Positions 47,901 through 57,301 of a stretch of 64,000 nt of DNA are shown in pieces. Origin of the DNA: Nematostella vectensis (taxonomy: Eukaryota; Cnidaria; Anthozoa; Actiniaria; Edwardsiidae); the NCBI RefSeq assembly GCF_932526225.1, contig NC_064044.1:11608084-11672083 (forward strand), given 5' to 3'. The notes beneath the pieces are model-generated. The model was not told the DNA's origin and made no database searches. It worked only from the letters and a program-made list of their open reading frames with translations. The stretch's first letter is position 1, and each line of letters starts with the position of its first letter. The position numbers and the translations under genes were made by a program.

Positions 47901-50900
47901 TATTCATATACAGTAAGAGCTAAATATAGGGACATTAAATGCTATTATTTTATCACCTTTTATTTCTCTGGTAAAGCGAAGTCTATCTGCATCGTTGAGA
48001 GGTGCATGTTTCTCCAGATCATCTTTCCTTATGCGAAGAACTTCACACATGAATTCAACCACAGACTGGCACTTGTAAAATGCTGTTGCAGATACTAAAA
48101 AAACCCAGAAGAAAAAAAACATACTAAAGAAGTATTCATCATGCATCACCTTATCACATACCTTCAAAAGCAGATAAGGAGGGGAGAGGGGGGATTGGGT
48201 GGTCGTGAATGGTGAATTTACTGCATGGTAAATTCTTTGAAACATCTTTTTTCATGTTCATTTTTCTTATTTGCTAACCATTTTTTTTACTCTGGATCTG
48301 CCATTGACTGTACATGGAATTTCATAAAAGATGCTCATAAACTTTTGCTGAGTTGGAACATTTCTAGTTGAAACATTGTTATGAGAATATGCCAATCAAT
48401 CCTTTTCTATCATTCTGATCTTATGATAGGCAAACCACAACAGAGCCATCAAAAGTCAGTATTGCTCAAGAAGGGCTGGGGGAACCCTATGCTTATCTTA
48501 TCAACTGCACACACTGTTTAGAAATGATCAAGTAAGCATGTATTAATCCTGTATCATACATTAAAATATTAAAGACACAGACAAACATGGTACACTTTCA
48601 TTTGGCCCACAATGGCTAACAATGCTAAACCAATGAAATTCCACTTGAGGACATTTCAAGTTATCAAAAAGCAGATCAGATTACATTGTTCCTAGGCTCA
48701 CAAAAAAAAACTTGAGCTATAGAAGTACAAACAGTCATCTTGTGTTTCTCAATGAGCAAAACATATTTATTTCATGGTATATGTCTGTTTAAGTGGTTAA
48801 GTTAAACCGTTTTTAACCATGGCTTGCTTCCTGTGTCCATGCAGCATATAACATCTATAACTTAGAAATCTTTAATTAACTTTTTGCATGTTAGATTAGA
48901 ACTCACCATCAATGTTCAGTAGCATCTTCCACTGAGAGGGTCGGATACTTTGATGAAAGCCAAACCAAACCTCCCTCCCTCCTTCGAGTGGGAAGTCATA
49001 GCCATCTGGGGGGGAGAAGAAGGACCTGCCAACAGGCGTGTACTTCATGGATGGCAGATGCCGTAGTACCACATCAAGAGCCTGGATGGTCTCAAATGGT
49101 ATCTGGTTACATGTGCCCTCCAAGGCCTTCTCTAGAGCATACAAACTTACTTGTGACACCCACTTCAATGTCACCTGTTACGAAGAGCAGAATAAAAAAA
49201 ACATTAAAAATAAAATAAAAATTCTCTAGTATAAGGGACATTGCAGTGGTTTCATTTAGGCCTTGCAGCCGGTAGAACAGCCAGCTACTATTATCTGAGT
49301 GTCAGCTACTTCTTTTGAAAAGTCGATTCATGTTTTATTTGAACTACTGTATAATAACTTCCACCCCCTAATTTTTTTTTAGTAATTTCCATCCCTACTA
49401 TAAATTTATTTATCAAGCACTCTTGCTAATAACACAAACAGTGGATGACAGACTTTACTGTACAGTATGTACAGCACTGCTAAATTCTAAGTGTTTCATA
49501 ACTTGTAAAAGACTTTGGATAAAAATAGGGGTAGGGCAAGTGCCCCCCCCCCTATTTTCAAAGATTTTTCTTAGAAATAAAATCTACCAAAAATAATCAA
49601 ACCCTCCTCATTTCTTTATATCATGCTTCTGTCCCCTTATTTGGAACTACTGGGTCCGCCCCTATTCAGATATTCGTTTTCATTATTCGCATATGATGCC
49701 TGGAAATCTACCAATAAACAGTAGTTATGATCTACTCTATATCTACAGGCGAGTCCCCAGAAATGGCTGATGGGGGTGCGCAGTCTAACAGTAGGTATCA
49801 TATGGAAAAAGCATAGTATTTGAAGAAGGAATGACCCACTTTTTGGCTGCCAAAGAGGGTGCGCATGCACCCTGCGCAACCACCTGTGTACCCGCCTGAT
49901 CTAAAGATATAGATGTAAATACTGATCTATAAAGGTGTTTTTTTCACATTCCAAACATTTTGTGATATGATAAGCACACCTTGAATTTCTTATCTTGGCT
50001 GTTGTCTGTCGGTAGCACAACTTCAAACTCTGTCTGCAAAAACATAGGATCAAACATGAAGTAGAGGAAAACAAACACAGAAGGGGTATAAAAATCGGAT
50101 ACAGATTCATGATTTTTTGATATCCAAAGCAAATTGTCATGATATCCCTGTGGACTACAGTACTGTATATAGAACAAATTAAGATAAATCATGTGCCTAA
50201 CTTGTTTAACACAGTTCTGGACTTGTGTCTGTCAAGTCCTTATAGCTCATGTGCACTACAGGGCCGTAGCAAGGGGTGGGGAACTAGGGCCGTAGCAGGG
50301 GGTGGGGCACATGGCCATAGCAGGGGGTGGGGCACAGGGCCGTAGCAGGGGGTAGGGCACAGGGCCGTAGCAGGGGGTGGGACACAGGGCCGTAGCAGGG
50401 GGTGGGGCACAGGGCCGTAGAAGGGGGTGGGGCACAGGGCCGTAGCAGGGGGTGGGGCACAGGGCCGTAGCAGGGGGTGGGGCGTAGGGCCATAGCAGGG
50501 GGTGGGGCGCAGGGCCGTAGCAGGGGGTGGGGCACAGGGCCGTAGCAGGGGGTGGGGCACAGGGCCGTAGCAGGGGGTGGGGCACAGGGCCATAGCAGGG
50601 GGTGGGGCACAGGGCCGTAGCAGGGGGTGGGGAACTAGGGCCGTAGCAAGGGGTGGGGAACTAGGGCCGTAGCAGGGGGTGGGGCACAGGGCCGTAGAAG
50701 GGGGTGGGGCACAGGGCCGTAGCAGGGGGTGGGGCACAGGGCCGTAGCAGGGGGTGGGGCACAGGGCCGTAGCAGGGGGTGGGGCACAGGGCCGTAGCAG
50801 GGGGTGGGGCACAGGGCCGTAGCAGGGGGTGGGGAACTAGGGCCGTAGCAGGGGGTGGGGAACTAGGGCCGTAGCAAGGGGTGGGGAACTAGGGCCGTAG

Positions 50901-53900
50901 CAAGGGGTGGGGAACTAGGGCCGTAGCAGGGGGTGGGGCACAGGGCCATAGCAGGGGGTGGGGCACAGGGCCGTAGCAGGGGGTGGGGCACAGGGCCGTA
51001 GAAGGGGGTGGGGCACAGGGCCATAGCAGGGGGTGGGGCACAGGGCCGTAGCAGGGGGTGGGGCACAGGGCCATAGCAGGGGGTGGGGCACAGGGCCGTA
51101 GCAGGGGGTGGGGAACTAGGGCCGTAGCAGGGGGTGGGGCACAGGGCCGTAGAAGGGGGTGGGGCACAGGGCCGTAGCAGGGGGTGGGGCACAGGGCCGT
51201 AGCAGGGGGTGGGGCGTAGGGCCATAGCAGGGGGTTGGGCACAGGGCCGTAGCAGGGGGTGGGGCACAGGGCCATAGCAGGGGGTGGGGCACAGGGCCGT
51301 AGCAGGGGGTGGGGAACTAGGGCCGTAGCAAGGGGTGGGGAACTAGGGCCGTAGCAGGGGGTGGGGCACAGTACCGTAGCAGGGGGTGGGGCACAGGGCC
51401 GTAGCAGGGGTTGGGGCACAGGGCCGTAGCAGGGGGTGGGGCACAGGGCCGTAGCAGGGGGTGGGGCACAGGGCCGTAGCAAGGGGTGGGAACAGGGCCG
51501 TAGCAGGGGGTGGGGCACAGGGCCGTAGCAGGGGGTGGGGCACAGGGCCGTAGCAGGGGGTGGGGCACAGGGCCGTAGCAGGGGGTGTGGCACATGGCCA
51601 TAGCAGGGGGTGGGGCACAGGGCCGTAGCAGGGGGTGGGGCACAGGACCGTAGCAAGGGGTGGGGAACTAGGGCCGTAGCAGGGGGTGGGGCACAGGGCC
51701 GTAGCAGGGGGTGGGGCACAGGACCGTAGCAAGGGGTGGGGCACAGGACCGTAGCAAGGGGTGGGGAACTAGGGCCGTAGCAGGGGGTGGGGCACAGGGC
51801 CGTAGCAGGGGGTGGGGCGTAGGGGGCACGTGCCCTCCCAGTATTTCCAAAAATTATAAGGAAGGGACAAGTAGGGGCGTGGCCACGCCCCAAAAATATT
51901 TTTTTAATGTTTCTGTATCGTGCCCCCACAATATTTCGAGGTCTGCTACGGTTATGGACTAATAGTACTGGATCTAGGGGAGGGTTTATTTTTTTTTTAA
52001 TATTTGAAATGTATTACACCTGCTTGCCTACCGGTGTTTTCCCAATAGGTAGAGGGTCCCTTGTGTATAGATTCTTCCTCCCATCAAACACAGGTTTCAT
52101 TCCACCAAATACTTTGTGGTAATTTAACACCATGACCTCAACAACATCCCTATTGACTCGCCGAGGACATTTGTCTGGACATATGGACAGGTCATAGTGA
52201 TGAATGTTACCACGAGGTAACTGGACAGGGAAGAAATTTGCTCGAAGTGCAATGGTGCGTCCTGTTGAGCCATGATTTGGCCTTTTTGGAGGGTTGAAAT
52301 TACCACCAACACGATTCACTGAAAATAGAATAGTCTGTTATGAGCTTTCCCTACACCTCTGACAAAGTGGAAATTTGAACTCAAGTGTGGTATCACAGTG
52401 AACTTATCTCAATGCCTGTCGTTCTACTGTGGTTCTTAGGCCTAACTCATACAGTACATTGTGCTGCTGAAATACTAAATCTTATTGTTTGGATGAGCAC
52501 ATGAAATCAATTAAGTTTGGCATGGCACAATTAAGTTCAGCATGTCTTATCAACATCATATCCACTCTCCCTTGGTCACTCAATTGTCCCAGTGGCCAAT
52601 CATTTCCTTTTTTGCTAGTATGTGTATGTCGTCAAATCATTACTGTTTCGACAGGAACAGGAGCAGGCTCATATCCAAGTTGGTAGAGGGGGGGGGGGGG
52701 GTGGGGGGAGAGAGATGGAGCATTTCAACAAGGGGGTGGAGGGAGAGAGATGGAGCATTTCAACAGGGGGGTGGGGGGAGAGAGATGGAGCATTTCAACA
52801 AGGGGATGGAGGGAGAGAGATAGAGCATTTCAACAAGGGGGTGGGGGGAGAGAGATGGAGCATTTCAACAAGGGGGTGGGGGGAGAGAGATGGAGCATTT
52901 CAACAAGGGGGTGGAGGGAGAGAGATGGAGCATTTCAACAGGGGGGTGGAGGGAGAGAGATGGAGCATTTCAACAGGGGGGTGGAGGGAGAGAGATGGAG
53001 CATTTCAACAAGGGGGTGGAGGGAGAGAGATGGAGCATTTCAACAAGGGGGTGGAGGGAGAGAGATGGAGCATTTCAACAGGGGGGTGGGGGGAGAGAGA
53101 TGGAGCATTTCAACAAGGGGGTGGGGGGAGAGAGATGGAGCATTTCAACAAGGGGGTGGGGGGAGAGAGATGGAGCATTTCAACAAGGGGGTGGAGGGAG
53201 AGAGATGGAGCATTTCAACAGGGGGGTGGAGGGAGAGAGATGGAGCATTTCAACAAGGGGGTGGGGGGAGAGAGATGGAGCATTTCAACAAGGGGGTGGA
53301 GCGAGAGAGATGGAGCATTTCAACAAGGGGGTGGAGGGAGAGAGATGGAGCATTTCAACAGGGGGGTGGAGGGAGAGAGATGGAGCATTTCAACAGGGGG
53401 GTGGAGGAAGAGAGATGGAGCATTTCAACAAGGGGGTGGAGGGAGAGAGATGGAGCATTTCAACAAGGGGGTGGGGGGAGAGAGATGGAGCATTTCAACA
53501 AGGGGGTGGGGGGAGACAGATGGAGCATTTCAACAGGGGGGTGGAGGGAGAGAGATGGAGCATTTCAACAAGGGGGTGGGGGGAGAGAGATGGAGCATTT
53601 CAACAAGGGGGTGGGGGGAGAGAGATGGAGCATTTCAACAAGGGGGTGGGGGGAGAGAGATGAAGCATTTCAACAGGTGAATGAATCTCCCAGCTCAAAA
53701 TCCTGGCTATAGAATCATTACACCTGAAAGCTCAGTTAGGACTTATCAGTAGATAAATCCAAACTTTATCCCCAGATAAATCTATCGGTAGATAAATTGG
53801 GATCCATGCCATATAGTTATCCTGTGATAAAGTAGCAGATAAAATTAGCAAAGGTCGGGAGGACCCCATAAGTCCCTATCTGCCGATAAGCCATGCAATT

Positions 53901-55107
53901 CAAGATGGCGGATGAGCTGTTGCCATGGTTATTGGAAGAACACAGGGCTCCCAAGCCTGGAAATGAAACTCAAGACTCGGACAATTGGGGTTTTAGAGAT
54001 ATAAAAACGTCAAATAAAATTAGATTTTAAACCTTCCAACATTTATCTAGTCATTTAAGTCCTAGTGTGTCTCTCAAAGATAATTATTAGTGCTTATAAC
54101 ACATTTGTTGCAAATGACAAGTTGGAAAGCCTGTGGTAATTCAAAATGGCCCTCGGTGGGTTTTGGTGTTTTTCGTACGTTTGCTTGAAGAAACAAGCCC
54201 TAATCAATGCCAAGACCTTAGGCGATGTCCACTATGTAAATCTGAAGCTCTTAATTTCAAGTTGGTGTTAATGGGAGACTGAAATTGCATGCATGTCAAA
54301 CGAGTGTTTTTTAAACCAGTTGAAAACAAATTTGTGACTCAATTGAGGCGATTGCAGACAAAATAGAGATGTTATGAAGATTCCCTGGAAAAATAAAACG
54401 AAAATTGAACTGGGTTCATATATGCTGATTTAACCGGGTCTTCTGTGTACTATTAACTCGTCAAACCAGTTTTCTTGTCGCTTATCTACCGATAGCTATC
54501 GAAGGGATAACTTTGCTTTCAGGAATGAGATTTTATCGGTCGGATAGTTATCCACCGCTAAGCAAATCTAACCTACTGATAATTCCTATCGGCAGATAAT
54601 GTTACCTGACTTTTCAGGAACCGGCCCGTGATAACCAGTTAAGGTAGGTTGGGTATCAGAGACAAAAACAATCAGCTAGCTTTAGTCTTAAATGTATTTA
54701 ATTTTAGTTGACAGCTTTCCCAACAATACTAACAGGCGCACTTAAATTTGTGTTTATTACAGTTTTAACCGTTATTGGTTTAATAGTGCTCAATCTTGAC
54801 ACAAAATTGAATCTACCTTATTGCCCGTTTTGGAGGGACACAAACGTATCCATCAGTACGGTAAATTTATGGAAGAATAAAATAATAAACAATGTTACGC
54901 GTATATGCTCAAGCCAACTATTTTACTATACAAAATGTCAAACTAATAAAAAAGAAATTGTGACGGACGACAGCACTTTTACTTTGTAAACGAAATAAAC
55001 TGAAACTGCTAATTTTGAATTTTTGACAACAGTAGGTAATCGATTTGTTCGTGTCGATAAATCTACACACAACACTCCGACTGCTTACCTGGATTATTAG
55101 AAGCCAT
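35955..55107 (-). CDS. AGO: Argonaute (AGO clade), complete, slicer residues intact, 18 coding exons
   Basis: The exons in transcript order are 55107-55089, 52318-52020, 50033-49980, 49174-48907, 48094-47957, 46988-46817, 45479-45296, 45151-45029, 44755-44728, 44271-44163, 41887-41706, 40694-40535, 39137-38978, 38543-38418, 38096-37962, 37547-37446, 37072-36870 and 36063-35955. They sum to 2571 nt (856 residues, close to 859 in human AGO2), and every phase agrees. The domain order is N (about 10-150), PAZ (about 225-360, ...[19 protein letters not shown]), MID (about 430-575, [17 protein letters not shown]) and PIWI (about 505-820), ending MYFA. The catalytic tetrad D593 (FLGADVTHP), E633, D665 (FYRDGVSEG) and H803 (YYAHLVAF) is spaced exactly as in human AGO2, as are Y525 and K529 of the 5'-phosphate pocket. 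It acts as the small-RNA-guided endonuclease of RISC. It is AGO-type, not PIWI-type. Introns hold MITEs and large minisatellites. Confidence 0.95.
36571..36861. repeat. 21-bp minisatellite (AATGAATCGATCTTCGCGCG)
   Basis: About 14 copies of a 21-bp unit lie in the last intron of the Argonaute gene and end next to the exon 17 donor (36869). Because 21 is divisible by three, the array is open in some frames (a seven-residue repeat), which produces spurious reading frames on both strands. Confidence 0.9.
37812..37952. repeat. Short GTCGCATGTCGTGT-type repeat
   Basis: Irregular tandem runs of GTCGCATGTC and GTGTGTCGCAT lie in the intron between Argonaute exons 15 and 16. Confidence 0.7.
38097..38290 (-). 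repeat. Tandem decayed copies of the start of Argonaute exon 15
   Basis: Directly upstream of exon 15 there are at least two further copies of its first 30-45 bases plus adjoining intron. The copy at 38199-38243 retains an acceptor (gtcgcag) and reads [14 protein letters not shown], compared with [14 protein letters not shown] in the real exon, then a TAA. The copy near 38140-38167 has lost the AG acceptor (cgctg) and hits a stop after five codons. Confidence 0.75.
38798..38842 (-). repeat. Copy of the end of Argonaute exon 13
   Basis: ACCTGTCTGTGAGTCTGCAC followed by CCGCA is shared with the donor end of exon 13 at 38976-39000, but here it lies about 180 bp away in the downstream intron. 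The copy keeps the donor (CAG|gt on the minus strand) and then diverges. Confidence 0.75.
39240..39300 (-). repeat. Copy of the start of Argonaute exon 13 with flanking intron
   Basis: A segment of about 150 bp of intron plus the first 25 or so bases of exon 13 (ACCCCC...TTCCGGGAGCCGGTGAT) is tandemly duplicated; the copy at 39250-39290 carries a one-base deletion relative to the exon. A more diverged copy at 39690-39737 still reads [12 protein letters not shown]. Confidence 0.75.
40796..40990. mobile_element. MITE with GGGGCCCCC inverted repeats and 8-bp target duplication
   Basis: The ends GGGGCCCCCCCGAATGGTC and GACCATTCGGGGGCC are inverted, and CTAGTGAT flanks both sides (40788-40795 and 40991-40998). 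The 8-bp duplication fits hAT-type insertion. The interior repeats GCGAGCA motifs. It lies in the Argonaute intron upstream of exon 12. Confidence 0.8.
41333..41440 (-). repeat. Two decayed copies of the end of Argonaute exon 11
   Basis: Segments near 41337-41380 and 41393-41440 resemble GGCGTCTTTCCCGGTAAAAC plus the following ATCATTTGCAGG of exon 11 (41710-41755), with substitutions and small indels. They lie about 300 bp into the downstream intron. Confidence 0.6.
42248..42637. mobile_element. MITE (GTCTACACGGGCA ends)
   Basis: The left end GTCTACACGGGCAGTTTTTA then CTTGACAA is inverted as TTGTCGAGTAAAAATTGCCC then GTGTAGACG at the right. The motif CGTGTAGACG also recurs internally. It is non-coding and lies in the Argonaute intron between exons 10 and 11. 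Confidence 0.8.
44050..44113. repeat. Short hairpin MITE, second copy
   Basis: It carries the same AATCTCGTTCCCA...GGCTCTGGTAACGAGATT hairpin as at 22798-22862. It lies about 50 bp from the Argonaute exon 10 donor. Confidence 0.7.
44868..45002. mobile_element. MITE of the GGGCCGTAGCAGGGG family, solo copy
   Basis: The body CACTGGGGGCACGTGACCC, ATAAGGAAATGACCAGTAGG and CAATATTTCAAGGCCCGCTA matches the bodies at 51818-51955 and 62132-62280. It begins 26 bp after the Argonaute exon 8 donor. Confidence 0.75.
46117..46385. mobile_element. Inverted-repeat element rich in ATCCG motifs
   Basis: The ends GGGGTATGTAAATCCGCCGA and TCGCCGATCCGCGAATCTAT are related by inversion, and ATCCG or CGGAT occurs more than a dozen times inside. 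It is non-coding and lies in the Argonaute intron between exons 6 and 7. Confidence 0.6.
47087..47272. mobile_element. MITE (CAGGCCCGTAGCCAGG family)
   Basis: The left AGCCAGGCTTTTGAGCAGGG and right CCCCCCTGGCTACGGGCCTG are inverted ends with long G and C runs inside. Related ends occur at 28243-28478. It lies about 100 bp upstream of the Argonaute exon 6 acceptor. Confidence 0.7.
50261..51825. repeat. 25-bp GC-rich minisatellite, about 60 copies
   Basis: The unit GGGCCGTAGCAGGGGGTGGG plus GCACA is repeated without interruption in Argonaute intron 2, with a 26-bp variant ending GAACTA. The right end runs directly into the body of a MITE (51818-51955) whose terminal sequence is the same as the unit. 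Because 25 is not divisible by three and the unit has no stops on the minus strand, all three minus frames are open; the resulting Pro/Cys/Leu-rich frames are not genes. Confidence 0.95.
51818..51960. mobile_element. MITE body attached to the 25-bp array
   Basis: GGGGGCACGTGCCCTCCCAG, ATAAGGAAGGGACAAGTAGG and the right end GAGGTCTGCTACGGTTATGG match the family copies at 44868 and 62132. The left terminus appears to be replaced by, or expanded into, the minisatellite. Confidence 0.75.
52683..53678. repeat. 35-bp purine-rich minisatellite, about 28 copies
   Basis: The unit GGGGGTGGAGGGAGAGAGAT plus GGAGCATTTCAACAA is repeated in Argonaute intron 1. Copies alternate between GGA and GGG after the first GT and between AAGGGGG and GGGGGGG joins. 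No stop occurs in any plus-strand frame, giving spurious 35-residue-periodic frames up to 352 codons. Confidence 0.95.
53723..54618. mobile_element. Non-autonomous inverted-repeat element in Argonaute intron 1
   Basis: The left end CCTGAAAGCTCAGTTAGGAC is the imperfect inverse of the right end TTACCTGACTTTTCAGG. Subterminal blocks are rich in GATAA / TTATC (AGATAAATCTATCGGTAGAT) on both sides, like transposase-binding arrays. No transposase frame is present in about 0.9 kb. Confidence 0.7.
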
Positions 55108-56164
55108 CAAAGTATATTGAAAAGAGTTTCACCGCTCAGTTTGTCGAGGTTATGAGCCGATCGCTGGCGAAACACGCCGACTATGACGACATGTTTGCTC
55201 GAGAAACTCAGTTGTCCGCCATGTTTTTATTGCTCTTACCGTGAAAGGGACTCGGAACTAGCGGGTTCTCTCTCGCGCTTGAATAAACAGGGAACCCATA
55301 CAGTCGATTGACAAAAAGTTCTCTTGTACGACAAGCCCGCAAGTCAGCAGGGGTAAAAAACACTGAAGCGGCCTAACTGCATTATTAGCCACCTCTAAGC
55401 CTGGTGGCTAATATGGTGGCTAATATATGCAGCTAGGCGCTTCAGTTTTTACCCATGTTTAGATGCGGGCTTGTCGCGTAGTCGGTTGTCAATCGACTGT
55501 ATATTGTATGCGCGATTTAGTCCTGAACAAACCAAAGTGCATGAAATGAAATCACAGGTAACCCAAGCACTCGGTTTGTATTCTAGCACCTAGCACGCAA
55601 AAGAATTTAGTGATGAAAAATGGAAAACTAAAGAAAATAGACTTTCTAGTGGACTCATTTTATTCTTGTTTGTTTTTGGGATCTCTCCTGAGTATTATGG
55701 GCCTATTTTACTCACTCGTTTCCCTTTCAGCACCCATACAAGACGAGAGAAGAAGAGAAGGTTGCACCCTAGAGCATTCCCCGTAGCCCGAGGTCCCCGA
55801 AAAGTCGGGATTGGTTGAGGGTTGGGGGGGGGGGGGGGGGGCAGTAAAAGAAAAAGTATGGGATTGTAATTCTTTTTTGGCCGCCAAGGTGTGTGAGGGG
55901 GGGGGGGGGGGGGAGGGGGGAGTGCGCGCGCCTTTGTACGCGCATTCGCTTCGCTTGGGGCACTTTATAATACAAAGGTCGCGTGAGAGCGTCAGACAGA
56001 AGTGCAAAATTTTTCTCTCTTTCTCAAATATGTTATGCTTTGTCTGTTTTCGCCACATTTGATCAAAATATAGAAAAAAGGTATAACTATGATGGCCCTT
56101 ATTCAAGTTTAGAATCACATATGGGCTCACTAAATTCATGGAATTTGTAAATTTTGCTCGCAGC
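55108..56164. other. Upstream region of the Argonaute gene
   Basis: The 5' UTR and promoter of the Argonaute gene should lie here, but no core promoter element could be placed. The region contains a MITE (55301-55499) and two long G runs (about 55827 and 55899). No gene was recognised. Confidence 0.5.
55301..55499. mobile_element. MITE with CAGTCGATTGAC ends and TA target
   Basis: CAGTCGATTGACAAAAAGTT and its inverse TCGGTTGTCAATCGACTG bound a 199-bp hairpin; inner arms GACAAGCCCGC / GCGGGCTTGTC are also inverted. TA flanks both sides. A solo left end of the same family is at 27847. It lies about 190 bp upstream of the Argonaute ATG. Confidence 0.85.
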
Positions 56165-57005
56165 TCGCGGATGCTTTGATTGCTTCTTCTCCTTTGATTG
56201 TTTCTTCTCCTTTGATTGCTTCTTCTCCTTTGATTGTTTCTTCTCCTTTGATTGCTTCTTCTCCTTTGATTGTTTCTTCTCCTTTGATTGCTTTTTCTCC
56301 TTTGATTGCTTTTTCTCCTTTGATTGCTTCTTCTCCTTTGATTGCTTCTTCTCCTTTGATTGCTTCTTCTCCTTTGATTGTTTCTTCTCCTTTGATTGTT
56401 TCTTCTCCTTTGATTGTTTCTTCTCCTTTGATTGCTTCTTCTCGTTTGATTGTTTCTTCCCCTTTGATTGCTTCTTCTCCTTTGATTGTTTCTTCTCCTT
56501 TGATTGCTTCTTCTCCTTTGATTGCTGCTTCTCCTTTGATTGCTTCTTCTCCTTTGATTGCTTCTTCTCCTTTGATTGCTTCTTCTCCTTTGATTGTTTC
56601 TTCTCCTTTGATTGCTTCTTCTCCTTTGATTGCTTCTTCTCCTTTGATTGCTTCTTCACCTTTGATTGCTTCTTCTCCTTTGATTGCTTCTTCTCCTTTG
56701 ATTGTTTCTTCTCCTTTGATTGCTTCTTCTCCTTTGATTGCTTCTTCACCTTTGATTGCTTCTTCTCCTTTGATTGCTTCTTCTCCTTTAATTGCTTCTC
56801 CTTTGATTGTTTCTTCTCCTTTGATTGCTTCTTCTCCTTCGATTGTTTCTTCTCCTTTGATTGTTTCTTCTCCTTTGTTTGCTTTCTACTCCTTTGATTG
56901 CTTCTTCCCCTTTGATTGTTTCTTCTCCTTTGATTGCTTCTTCTCCTTTGATTGCTTCTTCTCCTTTGATTGCTTCTTCACCTTTGATTGCTTCTTCTCT
57001 TTGAT
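56165..57005. repeat. 18-bp minisatellite (GATTGCTTCTTCTCCTTT), about 46 copies
   Basis: The array is strongly strand-asymmetric (pyrimidines on plus, purines on minus). As 18 is a multiple of three, the plus strand reads SPLIAS or FDCFFS repeats and the minus strand KKQSKE repeats over hundreds of codons; these are not supported as genes. It ends about 50 bp before the left LTR. Confidence 0.95.
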
Positions 57006-57056
57006 TGCTTCTAAAACCCTTCTCACCTTTCCTTTGCTGGCCCAAGAAATAGTAAG

Positions 57057-57208
57057 TGTAGAACTCATCCCGTTATGAGTGTCTTTACTTCTTTTATTCT
57101 CTTCAATAAACATACAACGCGTACAACGTGGCGGATCATACAGACCACGAGGGTAACGATTACCCAGAATGCAACATTAGGTTACGTCATTATAAACATA
57201 ACACAACA
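57057..57208 (-). repeat. Left LTR (3' LTR of the copia element)
   Basis: 152 bp, from the TGTAGAACTC end to CATAACACAACA on the plus strand. It differs from the other LTR at four positions. Confidence 0.95.
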
Positions 57209-57301
57209 CCCCCACTTGTTTCTTATGATGTAAACCTATATGACAACGTGATTACAATATTCTACAATAAATGTTATAGGTAATAAGCTGATCTTACAGT
57301 T

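Noticed and set aside
48083..48094. Alternative exon 5 acceptor of Argonaute at tgcaacag (exon from 48082)
   Set aside because: It is in phase, but would delete the conserved VSAT before AFYKCQ; the upstream acceptor ttttttag restores [11 protein letters not shown] as in other Argonautes.
50240..51929. Long minus-strand frames rich in [20 protein letters not shown]
   Set aside because: They are the 25-bp satellite read in three frames; no start context, no non-repeat domain, and they lie in an Argonaute intron.
50261..53678. Arrays considered as CRISPR
   Set aside because: The repeats are directly contiguous with no unique spacers, and the context is a metazoan gene.
52622..53712. Plus-strand frames up to 352 codons reading [10 protein letters not shown] repeats
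   Set aside because: All three frames are open because the 35-bp unit has no stop; it is intronic and antisense to Argonaute.
54708..54989. 93-codon frame with a hydrophobic stretch antisense to Argonaute intron 1
   Set aside because: It has no ATG start (opens at TTG), no recognised domain, and composition like the AT-rich flank.
56099..57078. KKQSKE, SPLIAS and FDCFFS repeat proteins of 200-300 residues
   Set aside because: They are products of the 18-bp satellite on both strands; the satellite explains them fully.
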